A program made the translations under genes and the position numbers. Under the pieces are notes generated by a model, which was not told where the DNA came from, did no database searches, and was given only the letters and a program-made list of their open reading frames with translations. 64,000 nucleotides of DNA from Ascarosepion bandense (taxonomy: Eukaryota; Mollusca; Cephalopoda; Sepiida; Sepiidae). Below, in pieces: positions 20,381 through 31,689 of the stretch (position 1 is its first letter; each line of letters opens with the position of its first letter). The stretch spans positions 1,677,001 through 1,741,000 of the forward strand of contig JBBBDQ010000443.1 of assembly GCA_037127315.1 (NCBI GenBank). The letters run 5' to 3'.

Positions 20381-20760
20381 GTGTCCCTTCAGAAGGTAGG
20401 TGCTCATGACCCCTCACATTCCCCTTTCTTTTGTAGTTCTTTACACCTTTTCTCTTCTTATTTCTCCCAGATCAATTGCTTAAGTCCATCAAGTATGTCA
20501 CGCATTGCTTTTCCCTGTCTTTCTTTCTCTCTATCCATCCTGTGAGTATCAGATTCTCTAAGCCCTCTTTCCTCATTACATGTCCCAGAAACTTTAGCCA
20601 TTTCTTCTTAATGTTAAGTATCAGTTTCCTTTTCATTTCCATCCTCTTCAAAACCTTGTCATTGTTCACATGTTCAATCCGTGGTATCATCAACATCCTT
20701 CCATAGAACCACATTTTGTTTGCTTCAAGTCTTTCCTTCATCTTTGATGGGATAGTTCAA
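20381..20760 (-). pseudogene. RTE-like LINE, C-terminal RT tail and 3' UTR
   Basis: The minus strand reads MKERLEANKMWFYGRMLMIP, RIEHVNNDKVL, RKLILNIKKKWLKFLGHVMR and KEGLENLILTGWIE, the conserved C-terminal region of this LINE family. The 3' UTR includes ctgaagggacacggcac (minus sense). Same family at 44881, 46237, 60485 and 62740. I call it RTE-like because of the C-terminal style; the clade needs a tree. Confidence 0.8.
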
Positions 20761-20774
20761 CATTCTCTGCCGTA

Positions 20775-20955
20775 CTGAATAATAATTACAATAAAAACAA
20801 CAATAATAATAACAATAACAACAGTAATAATAGTAATAACAAAAACAACGATAATACAATAATAATAACAGCAAGAACAATAGTAACAACAAAAACAACA
20901 ACAATAATAATAATGAAAATAGCAACAATAATAATAGCAACAATGACTTCATAAA
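20775..20955. repeat. Imperfect (AAT/AAC)n trinucleotide tract
   Basis: Runs of caa/aat triplets; the Leu-rich minus-strand frames over it are artefacts of the repeat. Confidence 0.9.
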
Positions 20956-21129
20956 TAATGTAGGTAAAAATAAGCATATTAAAATGATATATCGTTTTAT
21001 TGAATTGGTTGGCATGTGAAGGTGTTTGAAGGTCATTGATATTTGGTTGGAAATTGGTGATGTTTAGTCGTAAGTTAGTATAATTTGGATGCATAGATAA
21101 TGTTACAGTTAACAGTACAGAAAATAAGA

Positions 21130-21280
21130 TATCAAGTCAAGTTTAAATTCTGATTAATTCTGTTGATAACTTTGGACTAACACCCTTGGAAAAGGCATAG
21201 ACTATCAGTGGGTTAAATAGCAGGACATACTGTATTTTTTTGCTTTATGTGGCAACCACTTTAGAAGAATGAAAACTCTA
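21130..21280 (+). mobile_element. Very decayed SINE body fragment
   Basis: Contains cacccttggaaaaggca, gtgggttaaatagcaggaca and ttatgtggcaacca, traces of the SINE body in the right order. Low identity. Confidence 0.45.
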
Positions 21281-21419
21281 AATTCAAAACCGGCCTGGAA
21301 ATTAATGGGTTTTTCCCTTACATACTCCACAGCTGCTACATATGATGTTGTTACGACCCAAATAGTTCCAGGAATCCTGATACTACAATTTATTTATTGA
21401 AAGTATTGTGTGTGACTAT

Positions 21420-21965
21420 TTTTTATGGTCACCTATACAGGATCATAAAAGCATACCAACATAATATTCCTGCTACATTCCTGAATCTTCCCAATCTCCA
21501 ACCCTTGTTTTTCAATTAACAAAAAAGTCTAAAACCTACTCATGCTACCATACTTACCCAGTAAGTATAGTAATAATATCAAAAACAAATTCCTTGATAT
21601 ATTACAGTCTAATAAATCAAGTAATGTTATCCTAGTCTTGTTAGAAATTGAAAGGTTCTTCACTAATGTCCAAATCAAAGAAATCATAGATATAGTCTTA
21701 AAGAATATAAACAATCACTCTCCCTCATTTCCACCTCCTAAAACTAGTTCCAATTATTTTGTATAAACCTCTTCTATATTGTGTGACACAAGTACTTTTT
21801 ACAACCACTATGGAAACATTTAATACACGTACTGATGGTGTAGCGATGGGTTCCCCTCTCAAACACACTTCTACATGAAGTAAATGAAGTCTTCAATAAT
21901 TTTGCCCACTCCAATGTATACATTTATCATATTGCCAGTATCTTCATATTAGCCAAAAAATCTAA
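21420..21965 (+). pseudogene. Penelope-like element RT relic, upstream part
   Basis: One frame reads NVILVLLEIERFFTNVQIKE then IIDIVLKNI, matching the Penelope-type RT block (DVxSLFTNVPxxEALxII). Downstream, in another frame, comes TRTDGVAMGSPL, matching TDGVAMGSPLGP. The order is correct and the frame is broken. A CR1-like insertion interrupts it from about 21985; the continuation is at 22583. Confidence 0.7.
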
Positions 21966-21974
21966 ATGTGTGTG

Positions 21975-22580
21975 TTTTTTTATTTATTTATTTTTTTTAT
22001 AATCATATCACCCCAAGCAAGGCATTTTATTGCCACTGTTTTGCAGGGGGTTACATAGAAGAAAAGTTATGAGAAAGAGTGACAGCTTATAGGGAGTGTC
22101 AGGAAGAGGGTAAGAGAAGGATAAGAATACTGATGAGAGTGGAGTGGACGGAGAAAGGAGCATGAGAAAGAGCGGATGCAGGCTAGTGAGATAGGAGATG
22201 AACATTTACTTTACATTTAAATTCTTGAAGATTATAGGTGTCAGGAAGACAAGTAAATGGAAGGGAATTCCACAGGCAGGAAGTGCGAGAAAAGAATCTG
22301 ATGGAGTAGAATTACAATTTATTGGTTTCACAGTAAAAGGGTGGGACCTAGTTGCTAATCTTGTGGCTTGAGTAAATTTATATATAGGAGGCACCAGTGA
22401 GCTAAGTTCATCAAAGCAGAATCCATGAAAGTATTTGTAGAAGAGACACAGGGAAGCCACATTGTGCCGGTGAGAAAGTGACTGTATCTGAGCTGCTAAG
22501 TCAGGAACGATCACATTACAGATTCTCCAGTGGATTTTGTAATCAAAAAAACATAAAGTGATCTTCAAGAATAACTCCAT
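21975..22580 (-). mobile_element. CR1-like LINE, 5'-truncated, inserted in the Penelope relic
   Basis: T-rich start, then atcatatcaccccaagcaag (antisense 3' end) and, on the minus strand, NVIVPDLAAQIQSLSHRHNV, CLFYKYFHGFCFDELSSLVP, FTQATRLATRSHPFTV. It preserves a longer coding tail than most copies here, with one frameshift near the SRLWNSLP region. Confidence 0.8.
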
Positions 22581-22582
22581 TC

Positions 22583-22720
22583 TAGACTTTAATTATGAAC
22601 TCAATATCAATCCCTTTCCTTGATGTGAAATGCCAACAGCTATAACTTTATCACTTCCCTTTATCAAAAAAAAAAAAAGACCATTATACGTTTCATCATC
22701 ATCAACCAATTGGTTGGCCA
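22583..22720 (+). pseudogene. Penelope-like relic, downstream part
   Basis: Reads NYELNINPFP then, with frameshifts, a FLDV-like and a YHFPLSKKKK-like stretch, resembling the (I)PFLDVxVxR...YRKxTxT segment that follows the RT core in Penelope elements. It lines up with 21420-21965 across the CR1-like insertion. Confidence 0.5.
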
Positions 22721-22915
22721 GTAATCCATGAACAATTCCACTCTATAAAACACTGTCAAACACTGCTGTACTCAGATCCTGGTGTTGTGAGTGGATGTCA
22801 TAGATTTCTTTTGACAGCTGATACAAATTGGATTGCTGGCCCCAATATCAGAGTATATACAAGACACCATCTCAATAAAGATTTCCAACCAAGGCTCAAA
22901 ATTTCCCCACTGTTA
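22721..22915. other. Unassigned sequence
   Basis: Includes ggatgtcatagatttctttt and tgctggccccaatatc; no family recognised. Confidence 0.3.
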
Positions 22916-23040
22916 TGAGGTGAATAACCAATTTTCCCGCAGTAGGTTGCCAAGTCTTACAGCAGTAAACTGATTGCCAAACCAAGATTATAGAACCCGG
23001 TCGGTCCTGCTATTTACTCATTTTTATCCATTTAAACGAT
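22916..23040 (-). mobile_element. tRNA-SINE fragment
   Basis: The words cccgcagtaggttgccaa, ctgattgcc, tatagaaccc and gtcctgctatttac are the antisense SINE 3' half, without the hairpin and tRNA head. Confidence 0.65.
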
Positions 23041-23068
23041 TGTAGCATATTAAAAAAAAAAAAAATAA

Positions 23069-23805
23069 TCTAAACTTATTTATAAATGGAACTTTGTCTG
23101 TGTGTGTGTGTGTCTGTGTGCGTGTGTATCCATTACCTATAGACTCCGAAATGGCCGAACTGATTTTCTTGAAAATTTACACAGTTGTACTATAATCGTC
23201 TGTGAGTGTTCTTGGCTAGGTTTTGTGTTAAGGTACCCCCGATAAATATCGAAAATCAATAATCGATAATTGAAAAAACTGGGTTATAGAAGGAGTGGTC
23301 CGATTTTAATCAAATTTGATACACTCATAGACAAAGACATAAGAAAGGATATTCAGAAGTTTCAAGGTTGCAGTTCTTACAGTGGTGCAGAAAATCGATA
23401 ATATATATATATATATAAAAGGCAAGATGTTTGTGTGTGTGTCTGTTTATCTGCCTGTATGTCTGTATTTTTTTCAGCTCTTTTATTTTAGTTTTTGCTT
23501 TGGGTTCAGCTCTAAGTAGGTATAATTCTAGTTCTTAGTCTCAGCCATGATACCATTTACTCAGAGGACTTATTTAGCCTTCAAAATTCAGTTTACGATG
23601 AAAACCTTATTTGATATCGATGCCAGAAAATCAAAGTTTGACTTACATCCATTCATTTTTCTTTCAGTCTACAGTTTTGCTTTAACTGGAAACAACTATT
23701 GCTATTTAGTGTTTCGTGCCAACGTCCAAAATGTCTGAGCTCCAGAACCATGGATTAGTTTTAAAGCTTTCATTACCCCCGAACAATGCAGTGCTATGCT
23801 GCTAG
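23069..23805 (+). mobile_element. Non-autonomous Helitron-like element, near full length
   Basis: Starts TC (23069) after A with tctaaacttatttataaatg and ends CTAG (23802-23805) before T. Contains the (GT)n tract, ccgaaatggccgaactgatt, aaggagtggtccgattttaa, an AT tract at about 23400, a second (TG)n tract and the 3' hairpin region (cccccgaacaatgcagtgct, eroded here). About 737 bp; a good representative of the family layout. Confidence 0.8.
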
Positions 23806-23814
23806 TTTTTATAA

Positions 23815-24520
23815 GAAAGAATGTCACCTCCACAGAATGCAAAAGAAAACCTTTAAAAAAGACAAAGGAAACTTTATAGAATGCAAGAATAGAAAACTTG
23901 ACCAGAAGTCAAAAGAAACCTTTACAGAAGATAAATAAAATTTTACAGAAGGCAATAAAACCTTAGCAGAAGGTAAAGAAAACTTTATAAAAAGCTAAAA
24001 ATGACTTTAAATGCAATGAAACCTGACCAGAAATCAAAAGAAACCTTTATAGAATGTAAACAAGAAGGTAATGAAACCTTAACAGAATTAAGATTTCATT
24101 TATGGCAATGAAACATTAACAGAAGGGTAAAAAAAATTATAGAAAGCTAAAAATGACTTTAAATGCAATGAAACCTGACCAGAAGTCAAAAGAAACCTTT
24201 ATAGAATGTAAACAAGAAGGCAATGAAACCTTAACAGAAATAAGATTTCATTTATGGCAATGAAACATTAACAGAAGGGTAAAAAAAATTATAGAAAGCT
24301 AAAAAAAGTCTTTAAATGCAGTGAAACCTAACCAGAAATCAAAAGAAACCTTTATAGAATGTAAACAAGAAGGCAATGAAACCTTAACAGAAGGTAAATA
24401 AGATTTCATTTATGGCAATGAAACATAAACAGAAGGGTAAAAAAAAATTATAGAAAGCTAAAAAAGTCTTTAAATGCAGTGAAACCTGACCAGAAGTCAA
24501 AAGAAACCTTTACAGATAGC
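23815..24520 (+). repeat. Minisatellite, ~155-bp unit with ~30-bp subrepeats
   Basis: Marker gaaacctgaccagaa (or a one-base variant) at 24018, 24170, 24323 and 24481 gives spacings of 152-158 bp. Units are built from shorter variants of gaaacctttacagaaggtaa. No coding. Confidence 0.82.
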
Positions 24521-25770
24521 AACTGAAGCTATGCATCCAAAATTTCTGGGAGATCTGTAGCATAGGGTGCTGGTTAATGTTTCTTTGTTTTGACCTTGTA
24601 TCATACTTAACTGAACTCCCTACAGCTTACAAGTTTTATGCAGAAATTATCATCAGAAGGTTGCTTGTCAGTAGGTTGGAATGTGTAGAATTGTGGAATA
24701 ATAAAATATACATTTTTCATGTTAAAATAGAAATTTATTAATAGGAAAGAATAACACGAGTTGTAGGAGTTAATGTCCAATTAGAAATATTATTAAGAAG
24801 TTAAGGGTAGAGTTTGTACAAACTGTTCCAGTAGTAATCATTGAAATAGATAATAAGCAGAAAGAGAAAGAGGACAATGTCTGGATCACTTGAAGTTTGA
24901 AGTTACATTTTAGATGTGTGTCTCTCTTTCACTGCTCCCATCTCTCTGACTCTTGACTGATGGATGTCATTTATATAGTCTTTTTGAATTTTGCACTGGA
25001 TTGCCAAGTCCTTCCAAGTCTTACAAGTCACTCCCATTGGTCAAAAATCATTTTAACACCTACTTGAGAAATCTGGTTAAGCAGATGGTCAATCCTTTTT
25101 CTATTTGGGAAAACCAGGATTTCACATTGTGAATTTTTGTAAAAGGGAAGAGAAGGTTGATTTTAATTAATTTCTTATCCCTACAGATCCACCTGAAGAA
25201 ATTTTATTCTTTAAATTTCACTTAATCTTACAAATAACTCATCATCTGCCATTATTTTATTGTATGATTCTATCATATGAGTAACTGAAACAAACCTGTT
25301 AACATACAAATGAATTTAATTAATCATCATAAACATTTCAAACAGTTGCTGTATTGACATTTTTGGGGTGATTTTTTCAAATTAAATAAAAAGAAATACA
25401 AAACCTTGTAATGATTTTAATTTTTAGTTTGTTTCCTACTTACACCCCCCTCTAACCTGTTATGCCTTAAACAGGATGTTATGACATCATAACAGTATTC
25501 AGCTGATGAGAATTAATATTAATAAAATTTTCAGGATACTGATTTACCATTTCAAAACCCAACCCACATTCAGTGGACAGCTATAAAGACATGACATTTA
25601 TGAACAGATTTTTTGAATTGTACCAGTTGACAAATGTAAAATATGTTCTTATGAGTGTCTTGTGTATAAAGAAAATGACTAAACTGAGAGTTGGTTTTGT
25701 TCAGATCAAGGAGCATGGAAAACAGGAAATCAATCTGAAGAAAAATGATGTGTCAGTGTTGGGAGCAAGG
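24521..25770. other. Unassigned AT-rich sequence
   Basis: No domain, repeat or gene recognised. A short palindromic-looking block at about 25450-25500 (ctaacctgttatgcctta, then aacaggatgttatgacatca) could belong to an LTR, but there is no supporting structure. Confidence 0.3.
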
Positions 25771-26200
25771 TTCTTTCATTTTTTTGTCTTTTGTCTTTTT
25801 ATTCTTTCATTTTTTGCTTCATATGTTCCTTAAGTTTCTGCCTCATACTTTTTTTTTTAATTTCTTTCATTTTAAACTTACACTTTTTATTTAATTTTTT
25901 AAATCCTGTTCTTTCGTTATATTTTCATTTTTTCATTTAATTTCTTTTTTCTTTTTATATTTTCATCTTTATTTATTATCCAATATTCTTTCTATTTTCA
26001 TTCATCTTTTATTCTTTCTTTCATTCTCTTCTTTTTAAATCTCTTATAGTTTTCAACATTTTTGCACTTTTTCTTTTCTTATTTTCATTCTTCTTTATTT
26101 TCATTTTTCATTTCATATCATTTAAACATTTTTCTTCTTCCTGGTTTTCTTATATTCCTTCTTCATTTCCCACTCAGCAAACAATTCAAGAACATTTTAA
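25771..26200. repeat. T-rich low-complexity tract
   Basis: Long run of tttcatttt/tctttt-type words. Phe-rich frames across it are compositional. Confidence 0.85.
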
Positions 26201-26358
26201 AAATATGTTTATCTTTGAAATATTATTTATTTTCGTGCATACTATCTTCATTTGTTGATTCTAAACTAACAAATGATTGCCTCATGTTGCAACTTGATTC
26301 TAATTTGCATCAATGGGCACTGGAAACTGGGAAAGGGCTTGTTGTATATTCACAAGGT

Positions 26359-26654
26359 CAGTCAGTCAGTTAAGTGCCATACGTGATACACGCTTGGGCG
26401 ATCATGTCTCGAAAGAGACATGACTGACTGGGCAGAAGATTTCCCCGCAGTAGGTTGCCATTGCTTTCTGCGGTAGACTGGTTGCCGACCAAGGCTATAG
26501 AACCCAATCTGTCCTGCTATTTAACCCATAACTGGAAGGAAGAGATGGATTAATACCAAGTGTATTTGCGCGTAAGTGAATACAATGGATTCAACTGGAA
26601 TTCGAACTCGGCTCCCTGGTTTCTTGTTCCGAGCCGATATCCACTGTACCACTA
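26359..26654 (-). mobile_element. tRNA-derived SINE, full length
   Basis: Antisense copy from the 3' end (cagtcagttaagtgccatac, gatcatgtctcgaaagagac) through the body to the tRNA head (ggaattcgaactcggctccc, ccgagccgatatccactgta). Short direct repeats acaaggt at 26352-26358 and 26655-26661 are the likely target duplication. Confidence 0.88.
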
Positions 26655-27004
26655 ACAAGGTAAAAAAAAACAACTGCCACTTCTAAAAATGAGAATGCAA
26701 TGCCTGTTTCCCATATTATAAAATAAGCATTTTATTCAGAGCTTCACCTGCTTATCTGGGGGGTTAGGTAGGTAACACTTGGAACAACTATACTGCCATG
26801 TCAGTATAGCATTATAATATTATAAAATATTATTATATATTATGGACGATTTTGACGTATGAGTGTCCAACCTCAGTTAGACTGCCACACAAAGAATTGT
26901 TTTGAGTGGTGAAGGCTTGTGTAGCACCATCCACACTTTTTGGAACTGCTGATAACAAACAATCAGTGCAGAAGTTCGCCACAGATCGCACGAACAGAAG
27001 ACCT
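26655..27004. other. Unassigned sequence
   Basis: AT-rich hairpin-like patch at about 26810-26842; otherwise nothing recognised. Confidence 0.3.
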
Positions 27005-27293
27005 CAGTTATTTAACCCATAATTGGAGGGAAGGGATGGATTAATACCCTTTCCAAGGATACTAGTGTGCGAGTGAATGCAGAGTGTTTGACTGGAATTG
27101 GAACTTGGCACACTGATTTCTCTTTCTGAGCTGACATCTCTTTCTGAGCACCACAATGCACATCCGTCAATAAACGTTTACAGCACCTGGTATTCCCAAA
27201 TGGTCACCCATCTAAGTACCGACCAGGCTCAACATTGCTAAACTTTGCTGATTGAGCGAGAACCAGTGTATTCAATGTGATATGACCATAAGC
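27005..27293 (-). mobile_element. Composite 5S rRNA-tRNA SINE, 3'-truncated
   Basis: Minus strand: a 5S-like head from 27293 (gcttatggtcatatcacatt, later gggtgaccatttgggaatac and caggtgctgtaaacg), the linker tgacggatgtgcattgtgg, a tRNA-like part containing a 17-bp internal duplication around 27117-27149, and the SINE body ending near aacccataattggaggg. The 5S/tRNA junction is the same as at 8690-9043 and 44277-44636. Confidence 0.82.
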
Positions 27294-27677
27294 ATATTAT
27301 ATATAATAATAAAATAATTTTATGTAATATTAGCTCTTCCCTGCTACCATACCCTGCTTATCTACGATCTATGGTTGACAATGCAAATGTGTGTCATCAG
27401 AACCATACTGTGAACAAAGGTGAAGCAGAAATGGTTCACTTGATTTCAAGCATAACTGTTAATATAGGTTAGCAGCTGTGATCTGACTCATATCCAGTTT
27501 TGTTGTCACTTGACCATGACTACTTTTCTTCAGCTCCATGTTTTCTTTTTCTTTGATCAGTTTGAAAATCCCGTCTACTAACAATAAAAAACACTTGAGA
27601 TTGAACCAAGATCACTCTTTCTTCTTTTACATGCGTTTCTGAATTATAAAAGTTACAATTTTTACAATTTTTTAATA
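27294..27677. other. Unassigned sequence
   Basis: No recognised element. Confidence 0.3.
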
Positions 27678-27947
27678 AGGTGTGGGACAGTGGATATCCA
27701 CTTGGAATGAGAAATCGGGAGCCGAGTTGAATTCCTTGCATTCACTTATGTACAAATACCCTTCGGAAAGGTTTCTTTCGTTTCTTCCGGTTATGGGTTA
27801 AACAATAAAACAGATTGGGTTCTATAGCCTTGGCTGGCAACCAGTCTACTGCAGGATCATCTTCTGCCCAGTCAGTTCATGTCTCTTTCGAGATATGATC
27901 GCCCAAAGCGTGTATCACATATGGCCCTTAATTGACTGTTATATACG
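27678..27947 (+). mobile_element. tRNA-SINE with small internal deletions
   Basis: Head gggacagtggatatccactt, shortened box B region (gagccgagttgaattcc), body, and 3' domain with the hairpin imperfect (catgtctctttcgagatatg). Part of the 3' domain between the tctactgca and ggatcatcttctgccca words is deleted. Confidence 0.8.
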
Positions 27948-28121
27948 TAGACCAAAATTGTGGATAAACTGTCTTAAGTTCATGTTTGTTTTGCTGATTT
28001 GTTCAAGTATTTTTCACCGTCTCAGTCATCATCAAGAACCGTGTATTGTCTGTATGGCAGGCAAGATCCACTTGACTAGATTCTGGGTTTTTATATTTTG
28101 GTATAAGCTTAAGCAGATATT

Positions 28122-28272
28122 AGAGAGCTGAATTTGAATTCCAGTTGAATTCATTTCATTCACTTATGTGCAAATATCCTTTGAAAGGTATTAATCCATC
28201 TCTTCTCCCTCCAGCTATGGGTTAAATAGCAAGACAGATTGGGTTTTATAACTTTGGTTGGCAAGCAGTCTA
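28122..28272 (+). mobile_element. tRNA-SINE body fragment
   Basis: From the box B-like end (gagctgaatttgaattcc) through cagctatgggttaaatagca and ttggttggcaagcagtctac. Lacks the 5' head and the hairpin domain. Confidence 0.75.
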
Positions 28273-28458
28273 CCTTGCTCGGAGGATAAAGAGGTTTGCA
28301 TAGGATCTACACATATACCTGCGAAAAAAGATGAGTTACAGAAGCATTGACGAACCCCTTCTAAAGGGTCATCAATGGCTTATGTTCTACTGAGAGCAAC
28401 ATGGGTTTAGGATGAACTGATGGTTTTGAATCATCAATGTTAAACCATTACATATGAT

Positions 28459-28786
28459 TTGACTATGGATTGTTTTAAATGTTCAGATTTCTGTAAAAAT
28501 ACCAGGTTGTCACCAACCGAATATTGCCTACAAAACATGGATTTTAACTATCTAAATAAAGCTATGAAGCAATTAAAGTATCTCATTCCTATCCTCGAAT
28601 ATCATTTACACAAATTAAAGAAGGTTCCAATCTTCAGCAAACTTGACGCAGTCCCCAGGTTCTGGCAAATCCCACCAGTAAAATTAAGAACCTTTATAAT
28701 TTCTTATGATTGTTATTTTTATAAAAAGCCAGCTTTTGAAATTTTGTCAACTCCTGAAATCTTTCACCATACTATGGAAGAGAATT
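28459..28786 (+). pseudogene. Ty3/Gypsy RT fragment, N-terminal fingers/palm
   Basis: Reads YLIPILEYHLHKLKKVPIFS, then KLDAVPRFWQIP, matching the Gypsy RT block FSKLDAxSGFWQIP with the first catalytic Asp present, followed by YDCYFYKKPAFEI and STPEIFHHTMEE (PFGIxSAPExFQRxMxE). The frame stops being Gypsy at the CR1-like insertion at 28787, so the YxDD motif and the rest are absent. Confidence 0.82.
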
Positions 28787-29115
28787 TTTTTTTTAATCAT
28801 CTCACCCCATCCAAGGCATTCTACTGCCACTGTTGTGCAGGGGTTTACATCGGGAAAAGTGATGAGAAAGAGGGGTTAGATATAGGAAATGTCAGGAGGA
28901 GGGTAATAGATGGATGAGAATACCGAGAATAGGGGTGGAGTAGATTAAAACAGAGCTTGAGAGAGTGGATGCGAGTTAGTGAGATAGGAGATGTCTATTG
29001 ACCTTACATTTAAATTTTTTTTTTTTATCATCTCATCCCAAACAAGGCATTCTACTGCCACTGTTGTGCAGGGGGTTACATAGGGGAAAGTGATGAAAAA
29101 GAGGAGTTAGATATA
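28787..29115 (-). mobile_element. CR1-like LINE 3' ends, two in tandem
   Basis: Two poly-T starts (about 28787 and 29016), each followed by tcatctca(c/t)ccca and aaggcattctactgcc. The first includes the antisense 3' UTR to about 29015 and interrupts the Gypsy RT; the second is shorter. They may be separate insertions or one insertion and a duplication. Confidence 0.72.
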
Positions 29116-29159
29116 GCTTGATGTAGAAGATGGCATTACTGGTTACTTTGATAATGTCT

Positions 29160-29585
29160 TATTATTTTTATTTTTTTAATCATTTCACCACAAGCAAGGC
29201 AATAGAGCCACTCAAACGCAAGTTGTTACTGATTGTTAGTGAATATGAGAAAAACTACTGTTAAGAAAAGAGAACAATAAAAGAACATGAATTAAAACAG
29301 CAAAAGATAACGATTGATATAGCATTTAAATTTTTTAAGATCAAAGTTGAGTGAGAAGCAAGAAGCTGGAAGAGAGTTTCACAAGTGAGAAGTGTGACAG
29401 AAGAAACTGTTAGCATAAAAGTTACATTTACATCAAGCCATTTCAAGTGTAAAATGACGAGACCTTGCCAGAGAAGCAAGAAGCCAGAAGAGAATTCCAC
29501 AAGAGAAACATGCGATAAAAGAAACTGTTAGCATAGAACTTATGGTTGCATCTAGCCATTTCAACTGTGGAATGAAACTTTCCTG
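29160..29585 (-). mobile_element. CR1-like LINE fragment, rearranged
   Basis: Starts ttttttaatcatttcaccac and aagcaaggca, then decayed antisense coding tail with ggaagagagtttcacaagtg and a second version, agaagagaattccacaagag, about 120 bp further on. A local duplication of the coding tail is the simplest reading. Confidence 0.65.
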
Positions 29586-29593
29586 CCACTCTG

Positions 29594-29790
29594 GTCAGTC
29601 AGTTAAGTGCCATATATGATACACGCTTTGGTTGATCATGTCTCTTTTGAGACATGACTGACTGGGTAGAAGTTTATCCCACAGTAGGTTACCATTGATT
29701 TCTGCGGTAAACTGGTTGCCAGCCAAGACTATAGAACCCAGTTTGTTCTATTATTTGACTCATAGCTAGAGGGGGAAGAAATGTATTATA
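29594..29790 (-). mobile_element. tRNA-SINE 3' half
   Basis: Antisense 3' domain (tcagtcagttaagtgccata; hairpin catgtctcttttgagacatg) and part of the body up to the tagctagaggg word. The head is missing. Confidence 0.8.
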
Positions 29791-29897
29791 TTAAGTAGTA
29801 ATTAGTTGGGGATAAGTTTATTACTTCATAACAATATAAAACTGATCCCCCAATTTATGCCCGGTAGAATCCTTAACCGTGTTTTCAACTATTATAT

Positions 29898-30207
29898 TCA
29901 GTCAGTTAAGTGCTATACGTGATACACACTTTAGCCGATCATGTCCTGAAAGAAACATGACTGACTGGGCAGAAGATTATCCCCCAGTAGGTTGCCATTG
30001 CTTTCTGCGGTAGACTGGTTGCCAGCCAAGGCTATAGAACCCAATCTGTCCTATTATTTAGCCCATAACTGGAGGGAAGAGATGGACTAATACCTTTCCC
30101 AAGGATATTTGCGCGTAAGTGAATGCAAGGAATTCAATTGGAATCCAAACTCAGCTCCCTGATTTGTCTTTCTGAGTGAATATCAACTGCACCACAATGC
30201 ACATACA
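29898..30207 (-). mobile_element. tRNA-derived SINE, near full length
   Basis: Antisense copy from cagtcagttaagtgctatac, through a hairpin region with a broken stem (catgtcctgaaagaaacatg), the body, to the tRNA head (tctgagtgaatatcaactgc). Confidence 0.85.
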
Positions 30208-30289
30208 GCGCTAAAATTCATAAAGTTTAAATACCATAGAGGAAAGTTTGTCATAACAAATACCATAAAAAGAGAAGCTAATATTTGCC

Positions 30290-30885
30290 TATATTTCTAA
30301 GATGAGGTATTATTTACAGTATTTACATAATTTGGACTATTGTCCTCATCTTTGTTGTCATTTGTACGACGTTTAATAATAGATCATTCTATTTATCTAT
30401 ATTTCTGAGATGAGGTATTATTTACAGTATTTACATTATTCGGACTATTGTCCTCATCTTTGTTGTCATTTGTACAACGTTTAATAATAGATCATTCTAT
30501 TTATCTATATTTCTGAGATGAGGTATTATTTACAGTATTTACACTATTCGGACTATTGTCCTCATCTTTGTTGTCATTTGTACGACGTTTAATAATAGAT
30601 CATTCTATTTATCTATATTTCTGAGATGAGGTATTATTTACAGTATTTACATTATTCGGACTATTGTCCTCATCTTTGTTGTCATTTGTACAACGTTTAA
30701 TAATAGATCATTCTATTTATCTATATTTCTGAGATGAGGTATTATTTACAGTATTTACATTATTCGGACTATTGTCCTAATCTTTGTTGCCATTTGTACG
30801 ACGTTTAATAATAGATCATTGTATTTGTCTATATTTCTGAGATGAGGTAGTATTTACAGTATTTACATTATTCGGTGATATGATT
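30290..30885. repeat. 108-bp tandem repeat, about 5.5 units
   Basis: Unit contains tttctgagatgaggtattat, ttacagtatttacattattc, ggactattgtcctcatcttt and gttgtcatttgtacgacg; the marker gatgagg recurs at 30301, 30409, 30517 and onward at 108 bp. The block ggactattgtcctcatctttg is the reverse complement of the conserved family F block (compare 42830-42850), so the array derives from a family F fragment. Confidence 0.88.
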
Positions 30886-31689
30886 ATAAAAAAAAAGAAA
30901 AAAAGAAACATGATCAAAATGGAATACTCTGTTATTTATAAGGTACTTGCAGGAACTGTTAAACACTTCTTTCTTTATTTCTTTCTTCTCTAAAACTATG
31001 TAGTGTCTCTGACATGTCTCTTCAGTTTTTCTATGCCATCAAAATGGAATAGTCCATTATTTATGAGGTATTAGCAAATGTTAAACACTTCTATCTTCTC
31101 TTCTTTCATTAGGTATTTATCGATATAATATTTTGATTGAAAATGTAACACATGTTCTTTTTAAATTGAGTCTTTGTAACTTTCTAAAAAAATAACTCTT
31201 GACTTCAAAGAAACCCAAATTAGTTGATATTGAAAACTGATTGCGAAAAAAAAGAAGAAAAGAAAATTATGTTAATTGTAGCCAATGTGGCTCTTATAAA
31301 ATTATAGAAGATTTATTGAAATAACTATACAATAATGTCCGATAAAAATACCCAGAAACAAATCTTTATAAATTGAGCCATTTTCTCTCTCATTTCAAAA
31401 AGTAATTATCCGTCTTGTAAAAGACATGGCTTCAATATTTTCAGACAAGCTCACAGCAAAGCACTAACTACAAAAGCTGCTTTTTCTATTGGTTGAAAGA
31501 ATAGAGTATTCCCTGAATATACAAAAGGTGGAAAGGCAAGCAATAGATGTTCTTTCCATATTCTGTTCAGCTGTATGTAGAGAGGAAAATAATCAATACA
31601 ATGACAAGAGATGTTGAGTATTGGTATGATGTGTACAAACCCTTAAAACTGTTTAAAATCAGCACAAACAATTTTGGTTTATTCTGTTA
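30886..31689. other. Unassigned AT-rich sequence
   Basis: The word atcaaaatggaat(a) with flanking words occurs at about 30915 and 31035, a weak direct repeat. No gene recognised. Confidence 0.3.

Noticed and set aside
20725..21094. Leu/Ile-rich membrane protein frames on the minus strand
   Set aside because: Translation of an imperfect AAT/AAC trinucleotide tract.
25771..26373. Phe-rich frame as a membrane protein
   Set aside because: T-rich low complexity followed by SINE sequence; no independent support.
30290..30885. CRISPR-like array (regular direct repeats)
   Set aside because: There are no unique spacers between repeats; the entire 108-bp unit is repeated. The surrounding sequence is eukaryotic.
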